NCBI GenBank assembly: GCA_030916665.1
Contig: JAUPWC010000597.1
Location: forward strand, 1 to 6,818
Source of the DNA: Verrucomicrobiota bacterium
GTDB lineage: Bacteria; Verrucomicrobiota; Verrucomicrobiia; Opitutales; Opitutaceae
Direction: 5' to 3'
DNA: 6,818 nucleotides
Shown: positions 1 to 6,139 of the stretch, piece after piece
How the letters are laid out: every line of letters starts with the position of its first letter
Position numbering within the stretch: the stretch's first letter is position 1
The notes under the pieces: generated by a model
Seen by the model: only the letters and a program-made list of their open reading frames with translations
What the model was told of the DNA's origin: nothing
Database searches by the model: none
Position numbers and translations under genes: made by a program

Positions 1-719
1 ACGGACATCTCAGCGAATACGTGCCCTGGTATCGCAAGCGCCCGGGCGAAATTCGTCGCTGGATCGATCTGCGCCACTGGATCAACGGAGAAACCGGCGG
101 CTACCTGCGCGTCTGCACCGAGGGACGCGACTGGTTCACCCAGGAATTCGGCAAGGGTGCCGCCGGACACAAGCCGCTCCTCTACGGAGCACAGCAACGC
201 ACCCCGGAGCACGGTTCCTATATCATCGAGGGGATTGAGACCGGACGCTCCTACCGCGGCCACTTCAACGTCCGCAATAACGGCATCATTTCCAACCTGC
301 CGGACGACGCCATCATCGAGGCTCCCGGCTACGTGGACCGCAACGGCATCTCGATGCCGCAGGTCGGCGCCCTGCCCCTTGGTTGTGCGGCCGTTTGCAA
401 CGCCAGCATCTCCGTCCAGAGACTCGCTGTCGAGGCTGCCGTCAGCGGCGACGACACGTTGCTCCGCCAAGCCTTCCTGCTCGACCCGCTCGTGGGCGCC
501 GTGTGCAATCCACCGGAAGTCTGGCAGATGGTGGACGAAATGCTCGTGGCCGGCGCCAAGTGGCTGCCGCAATACAAATCGGCGATCGCCTTGGCCAGGC
601 GGCGCCTGACCAAGGGTCCGCTGCTCAAGACGAATGGAACCAAGGGCGCAGCACGCCTGCGCGTGCGTTCCTCGCGTGAACTGGCGCGTATCCAGGGTAA
701 TCCGCGTCAGGGGCATTAA
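1..719 (+). CDS. Family 4 glycoside hydrolase (LplD/alpha-galactosidase-like), C-terminal part, 5' truncated by window edge
   Basis: The reading frame is open from the window edge (first full codon at nt 3, giving GHLSEYVPWYRK) to TAA at 717-719, so the GTG at 21 is an internal valine and not a start. About 238 residues are visible, roughly half of a usual 430-480 residue GH4 enzyme; the N-terminal Rossmann NAD-binding part lies outside. Family blocks seen in order are GHLSEY (3-20), YRGHFNVRNNG (252-284), PGYVDRNGI (324-350), VGALPLGCAAVCNASI (363-410) and WLPQY (561-575). These resemble the LplD branch, which acts on alpha-galactosides, alpha-glucosides or uronides. GH4 enzymes in general are cytoplasmic and use NAD and a divalent metal in an oxidation-elimination mechanism at the sugar ring. 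Substrate cannot be read from this half, so no symbol is given. After WLPQY there is a basic tail of about 47 residues that looks longer than usual. The gene converges on the operon to its right. Confidence 0.88.
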   Translation, partial: GHLSEYVPWYRKRPGEIRRWIDLRHWINGETGGYLRVCTEGRDWFTQEFGKGAAGHKPLLYGAQQRTPEHGSYIIEGIETGRSYRGHFNVRNNGIISNLPDDAIIEAPGYVDRNGISMPQVGALPLGCAAVCNASISVQRLAVEAAVSGDDTLLRQAFLLDPLVGAVCNPPEVWQMVDEMLVAGAKWLPQYKSAIALARRRLTKGPLLKTNGTKGAARLRVRSSRELARIQGNPRQGH

Positions 720-732
720 GCCTCGCTGGCGT

Positions 733-792
733 GTGGTCTAGCACCACCCGCTCGCGGGGCGGAAGCACCGCGAGCGTTCCTGTCTTCCGCCC
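733..792. terminator. Convergent intergenic hairpins, probable (bidirectional) terminator
   Basis: The 74-nt gap between two convergent genes is mostly inverted repeat. A small hairpin is GTGGT/ACCAC (733-737 with 743-747, 5-nt loop). Hairpin B is CGCTCGCGG/CCGCGAGCG (749-757 with 768-776, 9 perfect pairs, 10-nt loop). Hairpin A is GGGCGGAAG/CTTCCGCCC (757-765 with 784-792, 9 perfect pairs, 18-nt loop). A and B interlock, so they cannot both form fully on one strand. On the plus strand hairpin B is followed by TTCCTGTCTT, a modest T-rich tail. On the minus strand there is no T tract, so termination there would depend on the hairpin alone or on Rho. The position directly after both stop codons supports a terminator role, which is inferred. 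Confidence 0.5.
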
Positions 793-793
793 G

Positions 794-2293
794 TCAGGGC
801 GCTTGGTAGCCTTTCGGTTTGGCCCGTTCCATGGACGGCGGAATTTCCACGCCGTGAGTTTTCATCAATCGGTGCAAGACTGTCATCACTTCGTAGGAAG
901 GCTTGAAATTGCCAAACCGGTGTCCCTCCGCAATGCGGAGCGGCGTCCAACCATGCTCGTTTGGGCGGTTCCAGACCTCGATACGAGCACCGCGCCCATC
1001 GAGCAGATCAATCACTTTTGGGAAAAAGGCGTAGGCCGCGCCATGCATCGCCGTTTCCCCGCTCGTTGTCACCGCATTCGGATCCAGGCCGATTTCGAGT
1101 AGATAGGCCGCCGTCTCCAATGCCTCGGCTTCAGTGCCAGCCTCGTCCTGCTCGGCCCCGTTGCCCAACCCTGAGGCCAGCATCAGAGCGTTGGCACCCT
1201 CCACGTTGCGGGCGGTCGGATCGGCCCCGAGACTCACGAGTGACTTGACGTAGGCGGCGTCCGCGCGATCAGCCGCCAGCAGCAGCGGAGTGCAACCTTC
1301 CCGCGCGTATCGGCCCTGCCCTTTCGCGGCGGCCGTCAGACGCAGGTCTACCTTGCCCCCCCTGGTGACAAGGTGCCTAGCCAGATCGAGACTCGAAAGC
1401 CGACCGCTGCCATCGGGTGGCGGATCACCGTTCATTTCGCTGATGTCCGGTTTTCTTACCCACGTCAGCACATGGAGCGGAGCATGGAGAGAACGGAGGT
1501 CGTTGGGGTCGGCGCCGAGATCCACCAGCTGCGCGGCCAGTTCGAAGTGCCCGTTTTCAATCGCCACGATCAACGCACTGGTGCCCGCCGGCGGCTGCTT
1601 GCCGCCCGGTTTTTTCTCCGGAGCCGTGACGTAATTTAGGTCTGATCCGGCGCGGAGCAACGCCTGCACGGTGGCGGTGTGGCCACCTCGGACCGCAAAC
1701 AACCAGGCATTGAAGCCCGAGGGCAGGCGCGCGTTGAGATCCGCACCTGCGGCCAACAGGATTTCCACGACTTCGGTGTGGCCCTCGGCTGCGGCCCACA
1801 TCAGCGGAGTCTGCCCACTCGGCAGACCGGCATCGGGGTGAACACCGGCGGCCAGCAGGGCGCGCACCAGTCCGCTCCTTCCCACGCGCGCAGCGGCCAG
1901 CAATGGACTCTCCCCTGCAGGCTCCGCCCGTTGCGGATCCGATCCGGCCGCCAGCAGGGCGGCCACCAGCTCGGCGTTGCCATTGCGACAGGCGAAAAGC
2001 AGCGGGGTGAAACCATAGCGGTTGGTGCGATCGGGGGCCGCACCCGCCGCGATCAGGTCCCTGGCCATGTCCGTGTCATCAAGGTAGACGGCCCAAAGCA
2101 GGGCCGTCATTCCGTCGGCCTGGGCGGCGTCGATATCCGCGCCGGCAGCAAGGAGCCGGGCCACTTCCTGGCGATCCCGTTTTTCCATGGCTTCCGCCAG
2201 GGCAGGTCCACTCGCCGCCGCGATGACCGCGGGCATCACGACCAGTCCCAGCCAGAATGCGGCCTGCGGGCAACGTGAACAGAATGCACTCAT
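794..2293 (-). CDS. Secreted ankyrin-repeat protein (third gene of the cytochrome/DUF1552 operon)
   Basis: A 499-residue protein with ATG at 2293-2291 and TGA at 796-794. The N-terminus has a hydrophobic stretch (about residues 11-28, AAFWLGLVVMPAVIAAAS) and a likely signal-peptidase site near PALA-EA (about residue 34), so it is probably exported. The rest is built of ankyrin repeats of about 33 residues with the usual TPLxxAxxxGH, LLxAGADxN pattern. Clear units start near residues 29, 61, 94, 127, 160, 193, 236, 331 and 412. Degenerate or inserted units lie at about 269-313, 365-411 and 448-482, and a Pro/Lys/Gly-rich insert at 224-236. Ankyrin repeats bind proteins and have no catalysis of their own. 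The start lies 7 nt after the stop of the DUF1552 gene with only a weak GAG before it, so translational coupling is likely. A role as periplasmic partner or scaffold of the two upstream products is inferred from operon structure. Confidence 0.92.
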   Translation of the reverse strand: MSAFCSRCPQAAFWLGLVVMPAVIAAASGPALAEAMEKRDRQEVARLLAAGADIDAAQADGMTALLWAVYLDDTDMARDLIAAGAAPDRTNRYGFTPLLFACRNGNAELVAALLAAGSDPQRAEPAGESPLLAAARVGRSGLVRALLAAGVHPDAGLPSGQTPLMWAAAEGHTEVVEILLAAGADLNARLPSGFNAWLFAVRGGHTATVQALLRAGSDLNYVTAPEKKPGGKQPPAGTSALIVAIENGHFELAAQLVDLGADPNDLRSLHAPLHVLTWVRKPDISEMNGDPPPDGSGRLSSLDLARHLVTRGGKVDLRLTAAAKGQGRYAREGCTPLLLAADRADAAYVKSLVSLGADPTARNVEGANALMLASGLGNGAEQDEAGTEAEALETAAYLLEIGLDPNAVTTSGETAMHGAAYAFFPKVIDLLDGRGARIEVWNRPNEHGWTPLRIAEGHRFGNFKPSYEVMTVLHRLMKTHGVEIPPSMERAKPKGYQAP

Positions 2294-2300
2294 GGATTTC

Positions 2301-3647
2301 TCACACGCTCAGCGGCGTGAACAGTTCGTGGGTCCGCCCGTTGCTGTCCGCGAATGAATCGATCGCCACTCCGACCTTGTCGAGCAGAGTGAGATGCAGG
2401 TTGGCCAGGGGCGTGGGTTGGTCGTAGCGGATGTGCCGCCCGTGTTTGAGACCGGCCACGCCGCCACCGGCAACGATGATCGGCAGCTCGCTGTGATCAT
2501 GGACGTTCGGATTGCCGATGCCGCTGCCGTAGAGCAGCGCGGAATGGTCGAGCAGGCTGCCGTCGCCGTCGGGCGTGTTCCGGAGTCGGTCGAGGAAATA
2601 GGAAAAGAGGGAAACGTGGTGCGCATTGATCTTCGCCATGCGGGCTATCTTCTCCGGATCGTTGCCGTGGTGGGACAGCGGATGGTGGGGATCGGGCACG
2701 CCGATCTCCGGGTAGGTGCGATTGCTCGTCTCGCGGGCGAGTTGGAAAGTGATGACGCGCGTGATGTCGCCCTGCCAGGCCAGCACCTGCAGGTCGAACA
2801 TGAGCCGCGCATGATCGGCGTAGAGCGCGGGAGCGCTGAGCGGTCGCTCAAGGTCGGGCGGGAGGCGGCCGGCAGCGGTGTCAGCCTCGGCCCGCTGGAT
2901 CCGGCGTTCAACCTCGCGCACGGTTTCCAGGTAGTCGCTGATTCGCGTGCGGTCGGCGGCCCCGAGGTCGAGCTTGAGACTGGCAAGATCGTCGGCCACC
3001 AGATCGAGCAGGCTGGCGCGGCGTCGAAGCGCCGCCTGGCGCTCGGCCTGGCTTCCGCCCTCGCCAAAAAGCCGTTCGAACACCACCCGCGGGTGTGCTT
3101 CCGAAGGTAGCGGGGTCGTGGGCGAGGACCACGAGAGGTTGTTCTGATAAACGCAGGCGAAGCCGTTGTCGCACTGGCCGGTCGTCTGCAGCATGTCCAT
3201 CGAGAGCTCAAGCGACGGCAACTGGGTCTCATGGCCGATCTCCCGCGCCGCGAGCTGGTCGGCCGTCGTGCCCAGGTAGTAATCGGATCCTTCAGTGTGC
3301 TTCGCCTTGGCCGCACTGAGGAAGGCGGCGTTCGAGGTCGCATGCGAACCGGGGTAGGCGTTGCGCAGTTCCAAGTTTGAGATGACGGTAATGTGCTCCT
3401 TGTGCGGATTGAGCGACTCGAGGATCGGAGGCAGCTCATCGAGCGCGCCGGTGCTCGCCGGAATCCACCGGGACTGGTCGCAGCCCATCGGCATGAAGAC
3501 GTAGCCCAGGCGGCGGACAGGTCGGGCCGGAGTCAGCACGGCGGCAGTGGCCGCGGGAATCATGGCGTCGAGCAGCGGCAGCGCCAGGGTGGCGCCAAGA
3601 CCGCGGAGGAAGGTGCGCCGGGGAAGCGCCTTTTTGGTGATGATCAT
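2301..3647 (-). CDS. DUF1552 family protein, Tat-exported
   Basis: A 448-residue protein with ATG at 3647-3645 and TGA at 2303-2301. Residues 9-18 read PRRTFLRGLG, a twin-arginine signal, followed by a hydrophobic segment (LALPLLDAMIPAATA, to about residue 35); the Tat pathway exports folded and often cofactor-bearing proteins. The remainder matches the DUF1552 family as I know it: RLGYVFMPMGCDQSRWIP near residues 46-63, SNLELRNAYPGSHATSNAAFL near 90-110, a helical stretch with RTRISDYLETVREVERRIQ (233-251), the His-rich HHPLSHHG (321-328), then GSGIGNPNVHDHSELPIIVAGG (375-395). The end PTPLANLHLTLLDKVGV...ELFTPLSV is typical of this family and of the related DUF1501 proteins, which are distantly related to the alkaline phosphatase/sulfatase fold. 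No reaction is established for it. The ATG overlaps the preceding stop (ATGA), and GAGGA lies 7 nt upstream of it, which fixes the start. Confidence 0.93.
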   Translation of the reverse strand: MIITKKALPRRTFLRGLGATLALPLLDAMIPAATAAVLTPARPVRRLGYVFMPMGCDQSRWIPASTGALDELPPILESLNPHKEHITVISNLELRNAYPGSHATSNAAFLSAAKAKHTEGSDYYLGTTADQLAAREIGHETQLPSLELSMDMLQTTGQCDNGFACVYQNNLSWSSPTTPLPSEAHPRVVFERLFGEGGSQAERQAALRRRASLLDLVADDLASLKLDLGAADRTRISDYLETVREVERRIQRAEADTAAGRLPPDLERPLSAPALYADHARLMFDLQVLAWQGDITRVITFQLARETSNRTYPEIGVPDPHHPLSHHGNDPEKIARMAKINAHHVSLFSYFLDRLRNTPDGDGSLLDHSALLYGSGIGNPNVHDHSELPIIVAGGGVAGLKHGRHIRYDQPTPLANLHLTLLDKVGVAIDSFADSNGRTHELFTPLSV

Positions 3648-5986
3648 GGGGTGGTCCTCAGTTGAAAGGGGGCGCTCTGCACGAGTGCCAGGATCAGACT
3701 CGTCAGGCGATAATCATTGGCGGCGGAGCGGCGCACGACCTCCCGGATATGGGGTGCATCGTGCTCCCCTGCCTCCCGGCCAAGCGCAAAGACGAACAGC
3801 TTCTCGGCAAGCGTGCCAGCCAGCAGGTCCGGCCGCGCCAAAAGCGCCGCCTCCAGCCCGGTGACACCGTCAAACTTGCTGCCGTCGGGCAGCCCGCCTG
3901 AGGCGTCAACCGGATGAAAATCCTCAAGGGTGCGATACCGGCCGACCGCATCAAACTCCTCGAGGGCAAAACCGATGGGATCGATGACGTTGTGGCAGCT
4001 CGCACAGACCTTCTGCTCGCGATGCGCCGCCAGACGCTGCCGGATCGGCAGCGATTCCGAGACGATGTTTTCATCCAGCGAGGGCACGTCGGGAGGCGGC
4101 GGTGGTGGCGGCGTGCCAAGCAGATTGTCCAGCACCCATTTGCCTCGGATCACGGGCGAAGTCCGCGTCGCGTAGGAGGTCACCGTGAGCAGGCTGCCCT
4201 GGCGCAGCAACCCGCCGCGCTGGCGTTTGGGATTGCCCGCAAAGGAGATCCGGCGGAAGCGGTTGCCGATCACATGGGGAATTCCATAATGGCGGGCCAG
4301 TCGTTCGTTCAGGAAAGTGTAGTCGGCGGTCAGCAGCTCGGACACCGGACGATCCTCCCGCAGCAGACTCAGAAGTAAGAGCTCGGTTTCCCGACGCATG
4401 GCCTGACGCAGGTTGTCGTCAAAATCGATGAACCGGCGCTCATCAGGCCGGGCGGCGTCGAGGGCCCGGAGATGCAGCCATTGCGCTGCAAAATTGGTGG
4501 CGAGATTCTCCGCCCGCGGGTCGGCCAGCATACGCCGGACCTGGCCTTCCAGCACGCCTGGATCGCGCAACGCACCGCGCTCGGCATGGCCGAGCAATTC
4601 GTCGTCCGGCAGGCTGCTCCACAGGAAAAAGGCCAGGCGGGAGGCCAGTTCCAGATCTGTGATCGTATAGACCGTTCCAGGGGCGACATCCGGCGGATCG
4701 CGTTCGACGCGGAACAGAAACTGCGGGCTCACCAACAAGGCTCCGACGGCGCGCTCCACCCCCAGGTCGAAATCCCGCTCGGCCAGTCCCTCTCTGAACA
4801 GACGCAGCGGGCCGCGGAAATCGTTCTCTGTAACGGGCCGGCGGTAGGCCCGTCTCAGCAACGGCGCCAGCACCGCCATCGCCTTGGCTTCCGGGTTCGC
4901 ATCCGCTGACAAGGCCGCCAGCGGAGCCAGCAGGCGGCGTCGACCCGGCGTGTCTCCCGGTCCCCGGGCCGCAAATGGCCCGGTGATCGTCACCTGGTAG
5001 ACCGCCGGCGCGGCGCGCGGATGACGGAAGATGTTGAACCGGGAAACATAGGGCTCGCGGATCGTCTCCTTCAGGGCGGCGGGACGATGCGGAAACGTTA
5101 CCGCCACCTCGCGCGGCCCTGCGGCCACTTTCAGGCGATGCGTGAGGTGCCGGTCCACCTCCTCCCAGTTCTTGTCCTCCCGGGGCGGATTCACGGTGAA
5201 GCTCGCCACCCGTGCCCTATCCAGCAGGAACTCGATCTCCACCGGTTCCCGCAGTGCCTCCACATGTTCGTTACGGTCACGGACGAGGCGAACATTGATC
5301 TCGTATTCGCCGTCCTGCGGGAACTGATATGATATGCGCACACCGCCGCGCGTTCCGGGCGGGAGCCCTTCGAGGTGCTGGTCCTGCGTGACCTCGGCCG
5401 GCACCCGGAAAGTATCTCCACCGGGCTGATGCGCGGACGCCCCTACAGCCAGCCGCGCGACCTTTTGCGCTGCGGTGACATAGCGATCCATCAGTGTCGG
5501 CGAGAGATTCCCGACCATGACATTGTCAAACCCGTGCGCCGGCTCATCCTGCGGCAACAGTGACGCCGCGTCGATATCCACGCCGAGCAGATCGCGCACG
5601 GCGTTCTGATATTCCGTGCGATTCAGCCGGCGGAGTGAATCGGTGCGTCCCGGACGCGGATGTTCGGCCGCCGCGCGGTCCAGCTCTCCGGTGAGCCGGG
5701 CCGTGATCGCACGGTAATCGGTCTCGTCAGGCCGCGGCTCGCCGACGGGTGGCATCTGACGGTGCTCCAATTTTCGCAGGACCCGCTCCCATATCTCGGG
5801 TTTTTCTGCCGGCCGGCTGAAGTCCAGGTCCTCCAAGGAGAGATCGCCGCTGCTTCGGCCCGAGTAATGGCAATCGAGGCAATGCTGGTCTACAAAATGG
5901 GCAAGGTCGGAACTTGTGGATGTTTCCGCCAAACCCGGGATGAGGGTCAGTGCATAGACGAGGCTCAGGCGCGCGGACAGAGGCAT
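3644..5986 (-). CDS. Secreted diheme cytochrome c protein with DUF1587-DUF1595-DUF1592-DUF1588-DUF1585 domains
   Basis: A 780-residue protein with ATG at 5986-5984 and TGA at 3646-3644. Residues 1-20 are a Sec-type signal peptide (MPLSARLSLVYALTLIPGLA, then ET). Domains in order: a cytochrome c unit with CLDCH (36-40) and probable axial Met78 in HRQMPP; DUF1587 with RRLNRTEYQNAVRDLLG (119-135); a beta-rich segment of about 190-340 that resembles a carbohydrate-binding module (QDGEYEINVRL, GPREVAVTF); DUF1595 (about 366-428, LLRRAYRRPVTENDF); DUF1592 (about 440-565, LASRLAFFLWSSLPDDELL, TNFAAQWLHLRAL); DUF1588 (about 585-685, with TSPVIRGKWVLDNLLG, seven prolines and a second heme motif CASCH at 661-665); DUF1585 (about 705-775). 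The architecture is complete. Heme attachment places it in the periplasm; electron transfer or oxidation of a substrate is plausible but unproven. No clear Shine-Dalgarno precedes the ATG. The frame stays open upstream to TAG at 6067-6065 without another ATG, GTG or TTG, so this start is the best available. Confidence 0.94.
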   Translation of the reverse strand: MPLSARLSLVYALTLIPGLAETSTSSDLAHFVDQHCLDCHYSGRSSGDLSLEDLDFSRPAEKPEIWERVLRKLEHRQMPPVGEPRPDETDYRAITARLTGELDRAAAEHPRPGRTDSLRRLNRTEYQNAVRDLLGVDIDAASLLPQDEPAHGFDNVMVGNLSPTLMDRYVTAAQKVARLAVGASAHQPGGDTFRVPAEVTQDQHLEGLPPGTRGGVRISYQFPQDGEYEINVRLVRDRNEHVEALREPVEIEFLLDRARVASFTVNPPREDKNWEEVDRHLTHRLKVAAGPREVAVTFPHRPAALKETIREPYVSRFNIFRHPRAAPAVYQVTITGPFAARGPGDTPGRRRLLAPLAALSADANPEAKAMAVLAPLLRRAYRRPVTENDFRGPLRLFREGLAERDFDLGVERAVGALLVSPQFLFRVERDPPDVAPGTVYTITDLELASRLAFFLWSSLPDDELLGHAERGALRDPGVLEGQVRRMLADPRAENLATNFAAQWLHLRALDAARPDERRFIDFDDNLRQAMRRETELLLLSLLREDRPVSELLTADYTFLNERLARHYGIPHVIGNRFRRISFAGNPKRQRGGLLRQGSLLTVTSYATRTSPVIRGKWVLDNLLGTPPPPPPPDVPSLDENIVSESLPIRQRLAAHREQKVCASCHNVIDPIGFALEEFDAVGRYRTLEDFHPVDASGGLPDGSKFDGVTGLEAALLARPDLLAGTLAEKLFVFALGREAGEHDAPHIREVVRRSAANDYRLTSLILALVQSAPFQLRTTP
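3655..3659 (-). promoter_or_regulatory. Ribosome binding site of the DUF1552 gene
   Basis: On the minus strand GAGGA is followed by a 7-nt spacer (CCACCCC) and ATG at 3647. The site lies inside the end of the cytochrome gene and, with the ATGA stop/start overlap, supports this start and coupled translation. It is the only clear Shine-Dalgarno sequence in the operon. Confidence 0.7.
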
Positions 5987-6139
5987 GTTTCGTGACGGGG
6001 CGAACAGGGTGGCGAACGTGGGGATTGCCAGCGGGGTGCATTCAATCAGGCTAGAATTGACGGGCTAGCAAAGCGGAAGTTGTTGTTCCGTCACGCATCA
6101 GCCCGCATAGGAAACAAAGGAGTCCGGCCGCCATGACCG
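5987..6139 (-). promoter_or_regulatory. Leader and probable control region of the cytochrome/DUF1552/ankyrin operon
   Basis: This 153-nt gap separates the regulator stop from the operon start, both on the minus strand, and is long enough for a promoter. Visible structure: TCAAT-N9-ATTGA (6042-6060); CGGAA-N7-TTCCG (6074-6078 with 6086-6090), which could be an operator or a hairpin; an outer CGGGCT/AGCCCG pair (6061-6066 with 6100-6105) that encloses it; and TGACGG or its complement at 5993-5998, 6058-6063, 6088-6093 and, overlapping the regulator stop, 6137-6142. I see no convincing -35/-10 pair on the minus strand, so the promoter itself is not placed. Control by the regulator encoded just upstream is an inference. 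Confidence 0.4.

Noticed and set aside
21..23. GTG as start of the GH4 gene
   Set aside because: The frame is open to the window edge and the upstream residues GHLSEY are conserved family sequence, so the gene begins outside the window.
1679..2278. 199-residue open frame on the plus strand
   Set aside because: It lies fully antisense to the ankyrin gene, has Arg/Gly/Gln-rich composition without any family motif, and follows from the high GC content and codon pattern of the real gene.
2394..3110. 238-residue open frame on the plus strand
   Set aside because: It is antisense to the DUF1552 gene, which has clear family motifs and a Tat signal; the plus-strand product shows no recognisable domain.
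5660..5995. 111-residue open frame on the plus strand over the start of the cytochrome gene
   Set aside because: It is a shadow of a well-supported gene and has no family motif or credible ribosome binding site.
5727..6041. 104-residue minus-strand frame with ATG at 6041, upstream of the cytochrome start
   Set aside because: It is in a different frame from the cytochrome protein and most of it overlaps that gene, with Pro/Arg-rich content and no signal peptide or domain.
6053..6058. TAGAAT-like -10 box on the plus strand
   Set aside because: It would direct transcription into the regulator antisense, has no -35 element at a proper distance, and overlaps the TCAAT/ATTGA dyad.
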